DNA of 64,000 nt from Leifsonia xyli subsp. xyli str. CTCB07 (GCF_000007665.1 NC_006087.1:1302001-1366000), one strand, 5' to 3'; positions 29,234 through 39,012 are shown, counted from the stretch's first letter. Numbers and translations: made by a program. Notes: a model not told the origin generated them from the sequence alone.

Positions 29234-29695
29234 ATGTCCGACTCGACTCCGTTCATTCGCCGCGCCCTCATGTAGATCGGCGGCGCAACCGCTGCCGGCG
29301 CGGGCACGCTCCTGCTCGCCGCCTGCACCACCGGAACCACAGAAGGCGACTCGGGATCGGGTTCCGGTTCCGGAGAAACGAAAGGAACGGGAGGCTCTGG
29401 CGGAACGACCACGGTGGCGCTGTCCGCCATCCCGGTCGGGGGCGCGGTGTCCGCCTCCATCGGCTCCACACCGGTCGTCGTCTCGCAGCCGACCGCCGGG
29501 AACGTGATCGCGTTCAGCGCGGTCTGCACCCACCAGGGCTGCACGGTCGCCCCCAAGGGCAAAGAATTCGATTGCCCGTGCCATGGCTCGCGCTTCGACG
29601 CCAGCACCGGCGATGCCCTGAGAGGACCGGCACGCGATCCCATCAAGAAGCTCACGGCGTCCGTTTCGGGCGACACGGTCACGGTCACCGCCTAG
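29234..29695 (+). pseudogene. Rieske [2Fe-2S] lipoprotein with a nonsense codon in the signal peptide
   Basis: The ATG at 29234 begins MSDSTPFIRRALM, then TAG at 29273-29275. The same frame continues IGGATAAGAGTLLLAACTT, giving a twin-arginine-like signal with an LAAC lipobox. It then continues to a complete Rieske domain (CTHQGC and CPCHGSRF cluster motifs) ending at 29695. One base change has put a stop inside the signal peptide. Internal starts after the stop would lack the export signal. The protein would have been a membrane-anchored extracytoplasmic electron carrier. The gene for a DUF2231-type membrane protein follows 15 bp later. Confidence 0.85.
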
Positions 29696-29710
29696 TCAGG
29701 AGGTCACGGC

Positions 29711-30220
29711 GTGGAAATCAACGGGCTCCCCCTGCACCCGCTTCTGGTCCATTTCGTTGTCGTGCTCGTGCCGCTGGCTGCGATCTGCACTGTTCTCGTG
29801 CCGATCTGGCCGGCCGCCCGGCGCCGACTGGGCATCGTGACACCGCTACTCGCCCTGCTCAACATGGTCCTGGTGCCGATCGTCACAGACGCCGGCGAGT
29901 GGCTTCAGAAGCGTGTGCCGTCGACACCGCTGATCGAACAGCACGCGGCGCTCGGACGGATGCTCTACCCGTGTGTCATCGCAGTGTTCGTGTTCGCCGC
30001 CGTGCAATGGTCGTGGTTCTCCTTCTTCGACCGGGAGGGCTCGCCGAGACGACCCCCGGTGGCCGTGCGCCGGGCGGCGACCGTGGTGCTCGCCGCGATC
30101 GCGCTCGGACTCGCGATCGGCTCGACGGTGGAGATGATCCTGATCGGCGAGGCCGGTTCGCGGGCAATCTGGGAGAACTCGTTCAGCCCGACACCGCTAC
30201 CGGCCACGCCGACGCCCTGA
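29711..30220 (+). CDS. DUF2231-type four-helix membrane protein
   Basis: A 169-residue protein with four transmembrane helices and the family start INGLPLHPLLVHFVVVLVPL (HPLLVHF motif). These helices are at about residues 10-32, 45-62, 88-110 and 130-150. GTG at 29711 is the start. In other bacteria DUF2231 proteins often accompany Rieske or other redox genes, as here. The Rieske gene is broken, so this protein may have lost its partner. No catalytic activity is known to me. Confidence 0.75.
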   Translation: MEINGLPLHPLLVHFVVVLVPLAAICTVLVPIWPAARRRLGIVTPLLALLNMVLVPIVTDAGEWLQKRVPSTPLIEQHAALGRMLYPCVIAVFVFAAVQWSWFSFFDREGSPRRPPVAVRRAATVVLAAIALGLAIGSTVEMILIGEAGSRAIWENSFSPTPLPATPTP

Positions 30221-30242
30221 GCGGACAGGACCGGCGGGCCGG

Positions 30243-30728
30243 TCAGCCGCGCTCGGTGAACGCGACGGGCTCGCCCAGGTAGGGCGTCCGCTCCGCGCGC
30301 TCGCGGTCGTCGATCCGCCGCGGGCGTTGGCTGGCCGTCTCCACCAGCACGATCGTGGTCACGGCACGCGAGAACAGCGTCCGCGGCTCCACGCCCTCCG
30401 GCGACCAGACCTCGTAGCAGACATCGAGGCTCGCACCGCCCAGACGGCCGAGCCAGAGCTGAACGTCCAGCGACTGACGCAGGTACGGGAGGGGCGCGAG
30501 GTACTCGATCTCCTGCCGTGCGATCAGCGTGAGCGTGTCCGCCCCCGGCCGGCCGTCGAGGATGGCGGTCGATCCCCCGACTGCCTAGCCGCTGCCGGTC
30601 TGGTCCTCGGTCAGCCAGAACGCCTCGATGCGCGCCTGCTCGAGGAGGCGCAGCATCTCGGCGTTGTTGACATGACCATAGGCGTCGAGGTCGCTCCAGC
30701 GGAGTTTGATCGGAACGTGCAGTCGCAT
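30243..30728 (-). pseudogene. 4HBT-type acyl-CoA thioesterase with an internal stop
   Basis: The ATG at 30728 begins MRLHVPIKLRWSDLDAYGHV then NNAEMLRLLEQARIEAFW, the usual hot-dog thioesterase start with the catalytic Asp region. After DQTGSG a TAG (30585-30587) interrupts. The same frame continues AVGGSTAILDGRPGADTLTL to YLGEPVAFTERG, stopping at 30243-30245. Read through, it would be 161 residues, normal for the YbgC/4HBT family. It starts 11 bp downstream of ettA on the same strand. This is a simple nonsense pseudogene. Confidence 0.85.
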
Positions 30729-30738
30729 CCCGGTCGTC

Positions 30739-32421
30739 TCAGTCACGGGTGAGTTTGCGATACGCGGAACGGTGGGGCTTGGTCGCGTCCGGGCCGAGGC
30801 GCTGGATCTTGTTCTCCTCGTACGCCTCGAAGTTCCCCTCGAACCAGTGCCAGTCGGCCGGGTTCTCCTCGGTGCCTTCGTAGGCGAGGATGTGGGTCGC
30901 GATCCGGTCGAGGAACCACCGGTCGTGGGTGATGACCACCGCGCAGCCGGGGAACTCGAGCAGTGCGTTTTCCAGGCTCGACAGCGTCTCGACATCCAGG
31001 TCGTTCGTCGGCTCGTCGAGGAGGAGGAGGTTGCCGCCCTGTTTGAGCGTCAGCGCCAGATTGAGGCGGTTGCGCTCACCACCGGAGAGGACGCCAGACT
31101 TCTTCTGCTGGTCCGGTCCCTTGAACCCGAAGGTGGAGACATAGGCGCGTGAGGGCACCTCGGTCTTGCCGACCTGGATGTAGTCGAGACCGTCGGAGAC
31201 GACCTCCCAGACGTTCTTGTTCGGGTCGATGCCGCCGCGGGTCTGGTCGACGTAAGAGATCTGCACGGTCTCGCCGACCTTGAGCTCACCGCCATCGAGC
31301 GGCTCCAGCCCGACGATCGTCTTGAACAGTGTCGTCTTTCCGACACCGTTCGGGCCGATGACGCCGACAATGCCGTTGCGCGGGAGAGTGAAAGTCAGCC
31401 CGTCGATCAAAACGCGCTCGCCGAAGCCCTTCCGCAGGTTCTTCGCATCGATCACGATCTGGCCGAGACGCGGTCCCGGCGGGATCTGGATCTCCTCGAA
31501 GTCGAGCTTCCGGGTGCGCTCGGCCTCCGCCTCCATCTCCTCGTACCGGGCCAGACGGGCCTTGGACTTGGCCTGACGGCCCTTCGCGTTGCTGCGGACC
31601 CAGTCGAGCTCTTCGGACAACCGCTTGGCGAGCTTCGCGTCCTTCTTGCCCTGAACCTCCAGGCGCTCCCGCTTCTTCTCGAGGTAGGTGGAGTAGTTGC
31701 CCTCGTACGGATACAGGTGGCCGCTGTCGACCTCGGCGATCCACTCGGCCACGTGGTCGAGGAAGTACCGGTCGTGGGTCACAGCGAGAACGGCGCCGTG
31801 GTACTTCGCCAGGTGCTGTTCCAGCCACAGGACGCTCTCGGCGTCCAGGTGGTTAGTAGGCTCGTCGAGGAGGAGAAGGTCGGGCTTCTGGAGGAGGAGC
31901 TTGCAGAGTGCGACGCGGCGCTTCTCACCGCCGGAGAGGGTGTTCACCGGCCAGTCCCCCGGCGGGCAGCGCAACGCATCCATCGCCTGCTCGAGCTGGG
32001 AGTCGAGGTCCCACGCGTCGGCGGCGTCGATCTGCTCCTGGAGTGTGCCCATCTCGTCCAGCAGTGTGTCGAAGTCGGCGTCGGGGTCTGCCAGCAGCCC
32101 CGAAATCTCGTTGAAGCGGTCGATCTTGCCCTTGATCTCGCCGACACCCTCCTGAACGTTCTCCAGGACCGTCTTGTTCTCGTCCAGTTCCGGCTCCTGC
32201 ATGAGGATGCCGACCGAGTACCCGGGCGTGAGCTTCGCTTCGCCGTTGGAGGGTGTGTCAAGCCCGGCCATGATCTTCAGGATCGTGGACTTACCGGCAC
32301 CGTTGGGCCCGACGACGCCGATCTTGGCCCCGGGCAGGAAAGCCATCGTGACATCGTCGAGGATCACTTTGTCGCCGACCGCCTTGCGCGCGCGCACCAT
32401 CGAGTAAATGTATTCGGCCAC
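30739..32421 (-). CDS. ettA: Energy-dependent translational throttle protein EttA
   Basis: An ABC-F ATPase that acts on ribosomes in the cytosol. The 560 residues contain two ABC domains with Walker A motifs GPNGAGKST (about residue 40) and GPNGVGKTT (about 350). There are two LSGGE signatures (TLSGGEKRR and VLSGGERNR) and two LLLLDEPTN Walker B motifs. Between them are the arm and the basic coiled-coil linker (YLEKKRERLEVQGKKDAKLA). No transmembrane segments are present. The sequence from the first residues (MAEYIYSMVRARKAVGDKVI) matches EttA rather than other ABC-F types. The gene is complete. Confidence 0.95.
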   Translation of the reverse strand: MAEYIYSMVRARKAVGDKVILDDVTMAFLPGAKIGVVGPNGAGKSTILKIMAGLDTPSNGEAKLTPGYSVGILMQEPELDENKTVLENVQEGVGEIKGKIDRFNEISGLLADPDADFDTLLDEMGTLQEQIDAADAWDLDSQLEQAMDALRCPPGDWPVNTLSGGEKRRVALCKLLLQKPDLLLLDEPTNHLDAESVLWLEQHLAKYHGAVLAVTHDRYFLDHVAEWIAEVDSGHLYPYEGNYSTYLEKKRERLEVQGKKDAKLAKRLSEELDWVRSNAKGRQAKSKARLARYEEMEAEAERTRKLDFEEIQIPPGPRLGQIVIDAKNLRKGFGERVLIDGLTFTLPRNGIVGVIGPNGVGKTTLFKTIVGLEPLDGGELKVGETVQISYVDQTRGGIDPNKNVWEVVSDGLDYIQVGKTEVPSRAYVSTFGFKGPDQQKKSGVLSGGERNRLNLALTLKQGGNLLLLDEPTNDLDVETLSSLENALLEFPGCAVVITHDRWFLDRIATHILAYEGTEENPADWHWFEGNFEAYEENKIQRLGPDATKPHRSAYRKLTRD

Positions 32422-32550
32422 TCTTCTCCCTCAACTCCTGTTCCTGGGCACGAACGGATTCGTGTCTAAGCTCCGTACGAGGATACCGAGTACGCTCGGA
32501 CGCCGGCCGATCCCTCGTGGGGGCGGATCGCGCTCACCCGGCGATCACGC

Positions 32551-33042
32551 CTACCAGTCGATCGCGCGAGTCTGCCCGACCAAGCAGGCCCCGGTCGGCG
32601 GGATGGGCGCCGCGACCGTGCTGTTGTACCCGCCGGCATCGGCTCCGTTCTGTCCGATCAGGCATGAGTCGCCCAGCTTGACCGAGAACTGGATGGAGTT
32701 CGCCTTGAGGCCGATCGTCGTCGTGTCCACGGTGACCTGCATGTCCGCCTTCGCGAAACCGGCGGCGACGAGCGCATCGATGAAATCGCGCCCCTTCGCC
32801 TCGGGATTCGCCGCCAGGGTCGCGCGGTTGATGTGGTCGAAGAACGGCAGGTTCTGTTCCGCTGTTCCACCGGGGACAAGCGTGGGCGCGGCGCTCGGCA
32901 CGGGGGTGGCGCCCTGGGCCTGGCCCACCGATCCCGCCGGGGAAGCCGGCTGCGGGGCGCAGCCAGCGAGGAGCACGGAGAGCCCCAGAGCGAGCGAAGC
33001 CGAAACGATGGCGGTCCGGGTGAGAGCGATCGGGCGCGTCAT
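32551..33042 (-). CDS. DUF6993-like secreted lipoprotein
   Basis: A 163-residue protein. The signal peptide (ALTRTAIVSASLALGLSVLL followed by AGC) has a lipobox, then a Pro/Ser/Thr-rich spacer, then a compact domain with two Cys (DSCLIGQNG and GACLVGQTRAIDW), probably disulfide linked. It resembles the DUF6993 family of Microbacteriaceae and related actinobacteria; the function is unknown. The ATG at 33042 has AGGA upstream. It follows ssb with a gap of only 10 bp and may be co-transcribed with it. Confidence 0.7.
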   Translation of the reverse strand: MTRPIALTRTAIVSASLALGLSVLLAGCAPQPASPAGSVGQAQGATPVPSAAPTLVPGGTAEQNLPFFDHINRATLAANPEAKGRDFIDALVAAGFAKADMQVTVDTTTIGLKANSIQFSVKLGDSCLIGQNGADAGGYNSTVAAPIPPTGACLVGQTRAIDW

Positions 33043-33052
33043 ATCTCGCATC

Positions 33053-33493
33053 CTAAGGGCCGGCGCCTGGGGAATCGACGGGAATGCCCTCCGGAGACGG
33101 AGAGGCTCTCTCCGCTCTCCCGCCGTCCAGGGACAGCTCCACCACCGTCCGCGAGAACACGCTCCTCCCCCAAGCCAGATCGTGCCCAATCGCGTCCGCC
33201 TCGATCTCCACCGTCACGCCGTGCTTCTCGCCCATCCACTCGCGGATGCTGAGCCTCCCGCACACGACCTCCGGATCGCCTTTCGCCACGCACGCAGCCG
33301 CGCTCACCGCAAGCCGGCGGAACGCCGACACCGTGTACCAATTGCTCTCGCGGTCTTTCCAGGAGGATGTCTTGCGATTGAAGCGCCGGCGCGTGCTCAC
33401 GAGCCGGAAACTCGTGATCGGGATGCCGCCCTCCGACGTCAGGTGCCTCGGCTCCGTCGCGACGATTCCGCGGACGGCCAGGTTATCGGTCAT
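33053..33493 (-). CDS. ssb: Single-stranded DNA-binding protein, short paralog
   Basis: A 146-residue SSB with the OB-fold start MTDNLAVRGIVATEPRHLTS, the conserved FRLVSTRRRFNRKTSSWKDR and ESNWYTVSAFRRLA segment, and GRLSIREWMGEKHGVTVEIE. The acidic C-terminal tip typical of the main replicative SSB (DDDIPF) is absent; the protein ends SPEGIPVDSPGAGP. This suggests a secondary SSB, possibly for recombination or competence, rather than the essential one. ATG at 33493 has a purine-rich GGAGGAA region upstream. Confidence 0.88.
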   Translation of the reverse strand: MTDNLAVRGIVATEPRHLTSEGGIPITSFRLVSTRRRFNRKTSSWKDRESNWYTVSAFRRLAVSAAACVAKGDPEVVCGRLSIREWMGEKHGVTVEIEADAIGHDLAWGRSVFSRTVVELSLDGGRAERASPSPEGIPVDSPGAGP

Positions 33494-33678
33494 TGCGTTC
33501 CTCCTCCGGCAGCCGCTCGGTGCGGGTGCTGACTCCAGACTGGCCCGAGACCACGCTCCACGCGGGGGCGAGCGAAGGTCTGTGGAGAAGAGGCGGATTC
33601 GGTCCGGCTGGGGAGGACGCAGAGGCGACCCGGGTCAGGGGCAAGGCATCGTGTGACGGATCGGCCACCCGGAACGGA

Positions 33679-34676
33679 TCAGTCCGGCCGGGCCGCCAGC
33701 TCCACCGACGCCACATCCCCCCGCTGCAGCGCTGCCTGCATCGTCAAGGCTTTCGCCGAGAGCCCCTCGGTCTCCTCGCCACCGTTCTCTTGCATGATCG
33801 ATCGGGCCTTGGTGATCGACGCGCGCCGGCCGGCTGCATCCCGTTTGCGCCGCATCTCGGTCGGGATGTCGAACGAAAACAGGCGATTCCAGTACTTCCG
33901 GTGGGCGTAGCGCGCCCGGGACCGACTCGCCGAAGGCGTGTCCCGCAGCACCTCGAAAACCTCGGAGAAGTACGCGTAGAAGGAGTCCACCGGATGCACA
34001 TGGCCGGTCAGGTGCTGAGCGGCGCCGTGCGGCGAGGTGTGACGCACCCAGTAGAACAGTCGGTCGACGCCTGGATAGAGATGCGATCCGTCCGCACATA
34101 CGCCGCCATCGCGAACGGATGGTCCTCGGCCATGACGAGGTCCGGATTGAAGCGGTAGCCGAGCGAGCGGGCGTAGCCGGTGCGGTACATCTTCAGGACG
34201 CTCATTGAGTCGAGGACGGAGGTCCGCGTGAGGTCCGTGCGCGCGCGAGTCTCCCGGAACATGTGCTGCGGCGCGCCCCGTCCGACGCCGACGTATTTGC
34301 CGGCGATGATGTCCGCGCGTCCCCGGCGGCCCAGGGAGAGCATCGAGCGGATCGCATCCGGGCCGAGATAGTCGTCCACATCGACGAAGTAGAGGTACCG
34401 GCCCTTCGCGGCGTCGAGACCTTCGTTGCGCGCGGCCGCGGGAGTGCCAGTGTGCGGGTGACTCCAGACCTCGCCGCGGAGGCCGAGCTCCGTCATCAGG
34501 CGCGTTGCGATCTCGACGGTGTCGTCGGGAGAGCCGTCGTCCACGCAGAGGACCTCTATCCCCCGGGTGCCCGAAGTCTGGACGGCGATGCTGCGCAAAC
34601 ACTGTTCGAGGTAATGACCGGCACAGTACATCGGGATGGCGATGGTCACATCGGGGCGACGGGCGAGGAAAGTCAT
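33679..34676 (-). pseudogene. Family 2 glycosyltransferase, frameshifted
   Basis: The ATG at 34676 starts a GT-A domain: VTIAIPMYCAGHYLEQCLRS, VLCVDDGSPDDTVEIA, TPAAARNEGLDAAKGRYLYF, and the VDVDDY metal motif. At about 34090 the protein sense moves to another frame. AYVRTD continues as YPGVDRLFYWVRHTSPHGAA and runs to VELAARPD at 33679. A one-base indel near 34085-34095 explains it. The intact protein would have had about 331 residues and added sugar to a cell-surface polymer or teichoic-acid-like product. The substrate is unknown. Confidence 0.85.
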
Positions 34677-34831
34677 AGCGGCTCCTGCCTGCGGACGAGG
34701 GTCGTGCTCACCCGCTAGCGGGTAGCCATGAATATTTCAGATTCGGCGCGTCTTTTGTAAATCGAGAACGGATGTGCGACACAGCGGTCGAGCTGCCGGA
34801 CAGACATCCGCGGCGAGGTTAGCATCGCGGC

Positions 34832-35497
34832 ATGCACTGGTGGAATGACTTCGTCGCTTGGCTTCTCTCCCCGGCCGCTCGGCCGGCGATCTTCTCTGCC
34901 GCAGTCCTCGCGATCACGCTGACCGTCTCCGGACTGCTGGCCGCGTGGATCGGCCGCAGCGCTCTCAAAGGACTCCTCCGCCAGACCGACCGCCAGCAGA
35001 AGGCGAGCGCCATCGCAGCGCTGATCGACGCGGCCACCGAAGCGTCGGTGTGGAATTCGCTGACGCCGGGCGAGCAGGTGCTCTCCGACCGCGCCGTCGG
35101 CCAGGCGGACATCCTGGTCCGTCTGCTCCCGCTGAAAGGCGCGAGCGTCGCTGCGAACTGGTCCGCGCACCAGCTGGCCGAGATGAAGCGGGCCTCGGCC
35201 ACGTTCGGCTACCAGCTCGACCCGGCGATCGCCGAATTCCGCGACCGGCTCATCGAGTGGCAGAACAAACCGGGCCGTGCGCGCAAGATTTTCCAGAGCG
35301 ACCTCGAACGCTGGCGTTTCGATACGGTCCAGACCGAGCAATCTCTGATGGCGAAACAGGATGCCTGGGTCGCCCAGCAGCACCACGATCTGTACGCGAG
35401 CACCGCGACCGCACCGGCCGCCCCGTTCACGGCGGCGGCATCGAGTGACAAGGGCGACACCGCGCCGACGCCGCAACGGGACCAGCCCGCGGCATAA
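34832..35497 (+). CDS. Conserved hypothetical single-pass membrane protein
   Basis: A 221-residue protein with one N-terminal transmembrane helix (PAIFSAAVLAITLTVSGLLA, about residues 18-40). A cytoplasmic helical region follows (QKASAIAALIDAATEASVWN), with a Trp-containing LIEWQNKPGRARKIFQSDLE segment and a low-complexity Ala/Thr/Pro tail. I recognise it only as a Microbacteriaceae-type conserved hypothetical. It is divergent from the broken glycosyltransferase and converges on nadE. The DNA before it (34735-34800) is unusually AT-rich and probably holds the promoters. Confidence 0.6.
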   Translation: MHWWNDFVAWLLSPAARPAIFSAAVLAITLTVSGLLAAWIGRSALKGLLRQTDRQQKASAIAALIDAATEASVWNSLTPGEQVLSDRAVGQADILVRLLPLKGASVAANWSAHQLAEMKRASATFGYQLDPAIAEFRDRLIEWQNKPGRARKIFQSDLERWRFDTVQTEQSLMAKQDAWVAQQHHDLYASTATAPAAPFTAAASSDKGDTAPTPQRDQPAA

Positions 35498-35517
35498 GCG
35501 GTGGCCGGGCGCTGCGT

Positions 35518-36357
35518 TCATCGGCCGAAGCCGCCACCGGTCCACCAGTCGTCGAACATGCTCGCCGGGACGCGCCGCTTGTGCTCGGTCGCGAGGTACC
35601 GGGCCTCGATTGCGATAGCGACCTTCTCGGCGACATCCTTTCCTTCGAGAAAGTCGTCGATGTCGCTGTAGCGGAGGCCCAGATTGGCCTCGTCCGTCTG
35701 ACCGGGGCTCTGGTCGAGGAGGTCCGCGGTCGGGGCCTTCTCGTAGAGGCGCGCCGGGGCGCCGAGATGCTGCAACAGGGCGCGGCCCTGGCGCTTGCTG
35801 AGCCCGCTCAGGGGAAGCAGGTCCGCTCCACCGTCACCGTACTTCGTGTAGAAACCGGTGACGGCCTCGGCGGCGTGGTCGGTTCCGACGACGAGCAGGC
35901 GACGCTGACCGGCGATGGCGTACTGGGCGACCATGCGGACGCGGGCTTTCACATTGCCCTTGGCGAAGTCGGTCATATCCTCGCCCAACGCATCCCGGTA
36001 TTCGTTCCCGACGCCCTCGACCCCCCGCTGGATGTTGACGGCGACCGTACGCTCGGGGCGGATGAAGCTGAGGGCGAGCTGCGCGTCGTCTTCGTCGTTC
36101 TGCACGGCATAGGGCAGCCGGACCGCGATGAACTCCGCCGCCACGCCCTGCTCAGCCAGCCGCTCGACGGCCAGTTGGCAGAGCCGGCCAGCCAGCGACG
36201 AATCCTGTCCGCCGCTGACGCCGAGCACGAAGCCGGAGGCCCCGGCCGCTCTGACGTACCGGACGAGGAAATCCACCCGCTCGACCACTTCGGCGGCGGG
36301 GTCGATGGTCGCTCTGACATTCAGCTCGTGGATGATTCTGGCCTGGAGATCGCGCAT
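35518..36357 (-). CDS. nadE: Ammonia-dependent NAD+ synthetase
   Basis: NadE amidates nicotinate adenine dinucleotide to NAD+ using ATP and ammonia. The 279 residues show the PP-loop SGGQDSS (about residue 46), the P2 motif [20 protein letters not shown], and [16 protein letters not shown]. The length is that of the short, ammonia-dependent form without a glutaminase domain. The ATG at 36357 is chosen because homologs begin [14 protein letters not shown]; the longer frame upstream is not supported. The gene appears intact. Confidence 0.95.
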   Translation of the reverse strand: MRDLQARIIHELNVRATIDPAAEVVERVDFLVRYVRAAGASGFVLGVSGGQDSSLAGRLCQLAVERLAEQGVAAEFIAVRLPYAVQNDEDDAQLALSFIRPERTVAVNIQRGVEGVGNEYRDALGEDMTDFAKGNVKARVRMVAQYAIAGQRRLLVVGTDHAAEAVTGFYTKYGDGGADLLPLSGLSKRQGRALLQHLGAPARLYEKAPTADLLDQSPGQTDEANLGLRYSDIDDFLEGKDVAEKVAIAIEARYLATEHKRRVPASMFDDWWTGGGFGR

Positions 36358-36394
36358 GGGGCCAGAGTAGCCCCTCGCTGGCCCGCGAGCGCGG

Positions 36395-37261
36395 TCAGAG
36401 GACGCGGGTGACGGCTCGGGCGAGGATGGCAGTGGTGAGGGCATGCACCGGCTCGCGCGCGGCGGAGGGATTCGACAGCAGCGTGAAGTCGACGTGGCCG
36501 AGCTCCGGGAGCTCGAAGCGGTTGGTGACTTTGATGAGGTCGGTCGGGATCAGCGAGCGGGGGAAGACCACCACTCCCAGACCCGCGCGCACGGCCGCGA
36601 GCACGCCGTTCACCTCACGTGTGTTGCAGGTGATCCGCCAGGTGCGCCCGGCCGACTCCAGCGCGTCGATGGTGATCTGACGGCTGAGGCTCGGTCCCTG
36701 GTAGACGATCAAGGGGATCGGCTGCCCGGGTTCCAGCGCGGTCTTCTCCTGACCCATCCACACCAGCTCGTCCGTCGCGACGACGGTTCCCTCGGTCGTG
36801 CCGGGGTTCTGCTTGATGAAGATGAGATCGAGCTGGCCGGCTTTCAGGCGGCGGTGCAGCGGAACCGACTGGTCCACGGTCAGCTCCAGGTTGACCTGCG
36901 GGTTCTGCTGCCGGAAATGGCGAAGGATGCGAGGCAGCGTCGTGATCGCCAGATCGTCGGCGGCGCCGAACCGCAACCGGCCGCGCATCGCCGAACCGCT
37001 GAAATAGCGATCGGCCTCGGCATGCGCGGCCAAGATAGTGCGGGCGAAACCGGCCATCGCATCCCCGTTGTCCGTCAGCCGGACCTCGCGCGTGTCCCGC
37101 GCGACGAGCTGCCGTTTGGCCGCTTCTTCCAGGCGGCGGACATGCTGGCTGACCGTCGGCTGGCTGATCCCAAGCCGGCCCGCCGCGCGCGTGAAGCTGC
37201 GCAGATCGGCGACGGCCAGGAAGGTGCGAAGGAGGACCGGATCGAACATCTCACCATCCAT
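36395..37261 (-). CDS. LysR family transcriptional regulator
   Basis: A 288-residue LysR-type regulator. The winged helix-turn-helix is at residues about 5-65 ([37 protein letters not shown]). The substrate-binding domain follows from about residue 92 ([20 protein letters not shown]). It is divergent from the MFS exporter gene, with 119 bp between them, the usual arrangement in which a LysR protein controls its neighbour in response to a transported compound. The ligand is unknown. The ATG at 37261 is used; an internal ATG four codons later is possible. Confidence 0.9.
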   Translation of the reverse strand: MDGEMFDPVLLRTFLAVADLRSFTRAAGRLGISQPTVSQHVRRLEEAAKRQLVARDTREVRLTDNGDAMAGFARTILAAHAEADRYFSGSAMRGRLRFGAADDLAITTLPRILRHFRQQNPQVNLELTVDQSVPLHRRLKAGQLDLIFIKQNPGTTEGTVVATDELVWMGQEKTALEPGQPIPLIVYQGPSLSRQITIDALESAGRTWRITCNTREVNGVLAAVRAGLGVVVFPRSLIPTDLIKVTNRFELPELGHVDFTLLSNPSAAREPVHALTTAILARAVTRVL

Positions 37262-37380
37262 TCAGAAAATCAATGGGAGTTATAGGTTGAATTCGCTGCA
37301 ACAATATCGCGGATTTCTTAGGTTGGAAGTCAGAACTCAACGCATGTCCATACGGAACCAGGAACGCAAGAAAGACACTC

Positions 37381-38727
37381 GTGACGAACTCCACCGCCGC
37401 GGCGGCCCCGCCCACCGGTCCCATGCCCGCCCTCAGCGCCCGCCCGCCGTGGCGCGAGACGTTCGCCTCGCTGCGAGTCCCCAACTACCGGAGATTCACC
37501 GCCGGCAATCTGGTCGCCAACACGGCGGCGTGGATGCAGCGGATCGCGATGGACTGGCTCGTCCTCCAGCTCTCCGGGAGCGTCGCGGCCGTCGGCATCA
37601 CGGTCTTCATGCAATTCGCCCCGATGCTTCTGTTCGGGCTCTGGGGCGGCGTGATCGCAGACCGGCATTCGAAGCAGCGGCTCCTCATCGTCACGCAGTC
37701 CGCCTCGGCGGCGCTCGCGGCCCTCCTCGCCGCCCTGACCCTCAGCGGCAGGGTCGAGGTCTGGCATGTGTACCTCATCTCTTTCGCACTCGGACTCGTG
37801 ACCGTGGTCGACAACCCGGCACGGCAGGTGTTCGTCAACGAACTCGTCGGCCCGCGCCACCTGCGCAACGCGATCAGCCTCAACTCCTCGATCTTCCAGC
37901 TCGGCGGGCTCATCGGCCCGGCGCTGGCGGGCCTCCTGATCACGGCGGTCGGCGGCGGCTGGTCGTTCGCGATCAACGCGGTCGCCTGCCTCACGGTCGT
38001 AGCCGCGCTGTTCACCCTGAGGAAGGGCGAGTTGCACCGCTCCCCCGCTGCGCCCCGCGGGAAGGGGCAGCTGGCGGAAGGCATCCGCTACGTGCGGCGC
38101 AAGCCCGTGATCTTCTGGACCGTCGTCATGGTCGCGGTGCTCGCGGTCTTCGCGTTCAACATGCCGGTGTTCCTCGCGGCGTACGCGAACGACGTCTTCG
38201 ACGCAGGAGCCCAGGGCTACGGGATCTTCAACGCCCTCGTCGCGGCCGGCGCGCTGGCCGGCGCGCTCTCTTCCACCCGCCGGACCTCGGTGCGGCTCTC
38301 GATGGTCATCGGCACAGCGGCGGCGCTCGGCATCGTGCAGGCGCTCGCGGGCTTCGCTCCGGACGAGGTCGCGTTCAGCATCCTGCTAGTGGGCATCGGC
38401 GTGGGGAACCTGCTGTTCATCACGGCAGCGAACTCGCTCGTGCAGATGTCGTCGAACGTCCAGATCCGCGGGCGGGCGATCTCGCTCTACATCCTCGTCC
38501 TGCTCGGCGGGCAAGCTCTCGACGGGCCGCTGATGGGGTGGATCGTGGAAGCGTTCGGACCGCACAGCGCGATGGCGTTCTCCGGCCTGGTGCCCGCGGC
38601 GACCGCGATCGTGGTGGGACTGCTGATCGCTCGGCGAACGAACCTCCGGCTCCGGCTCCGGCGGAGCGGACGGATGCCAGTGGTGGCGATCGTGACCCGG
38701 GCGGGCAAAGCCGGCGCGACGCTGTAG
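37381..38727 (+). CDS. Major facilitator superfamily exporter
   Basis: A 448-residue transporter with about 12 transmembrane helices and the loop motif GLWGGVIADRHSKQRLL after helix 2. It has ETLR-like features of the multidrug/MFS_3 group (FVNELVGPRHLRNAISLNSS). The GTG at 37381 has a purine-rich AGAAAGAC upstream. It is paired with the divergent LysR regulator and is probably controlled by it. The substrate cannot be deduced; efflux of a small molecule is likely. Confidence 0.9.
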   Translation: MTNSTAAAAPPTGPMPALSARPPWRETFASLRVPNYRRFTAGNLVANTAAWMQRIAMDWLVLQLSGSVAAVGITVFMQFAPMLLFGLWGGVIADRHSKQRLLIVTQSASAALAALLAALTLSGRVEVWHVYLISFALGLVTVVDNPARQVFVNELVGPRHLRNAISLNSSIFQLGGLIGPALAGLLITAVGGGWSFAINAVACLTVVAALFTLRKGELHRSPAAPRGKGQLAEGIRYVRRKPVIFWTVVMVAVLAVFAFNMPVFLAAYANDVFDAGAQGYGIFNALVAAGALAGALSSTRRTSVRLSMVIGTAAALGIVQALAGFAPDEVAFSILLVGIGVGNLLFITAANSLVQMSSNVQIRGRAISLYILVLLGGQALDGPLMGWIVEAFGPHSAMAFSGLVPAATAIVVGLLIARRTNLRLRLRRSGRMPVVAIVTRAGKAGATL

Positions 38728-38771
38728 CGCCCCAGACGGGCGGCCGGCGCGGCCACGGTATCGTGGACGAC

Positions 38772-38801
38772 GCACCCCCGTAGCTCAGCGGAGAGAGCAG
38801 G
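38772..38801 (+). pseudogene. 5' fragment of a tRNA gene
   Basis: GCACCCCCGTAGCTCAGCGG and the following AGAGAGCAGG have the acceptor 5' strand and the whole D-arm of a tRNA, Arg-like in sequence. The anticodon arm, T-arm and 3' acceptor strand are missing. The sequence changes to unrelated DNA just after the D-arm. It marks a deletion or insertion scar at the left edge of the accessory region. Confidence 0.55.
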
Positions 38802-38987
38802 CATCACACGGGCACTCACCTTGGAGAACAAGCGGGAAGCTGTCCACCCCGATCCCCGACCCGATCACCGGGGTGTTACACCCCGCCAACTCGCCCACGC
38901 CACCGGATGCGCCCCCGCCGAGAACACCGGCACCGCCTCAGCCTGACACGCGGAAAAAGAAATCACACCACTGTCACATCTCTCCGC

Positions 38988-38993
38988 TATAAT
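38988..38993 (+). promoter_or_regulatory. Sigma-A type -10 element (TATAAT)
   Basis: A perfect TATAAT occurs 19 bp before the ATG of the PLD-like gene, in a patch of lower GC than its surroundings. No clear TTGACA is seen at the right distance, so the -35 side is weak. The short leader has no good ribosome site. Confidence 0.5.
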
Positions 38994-39012
38994 AGGCGCG
39001 CACTGGATAATT

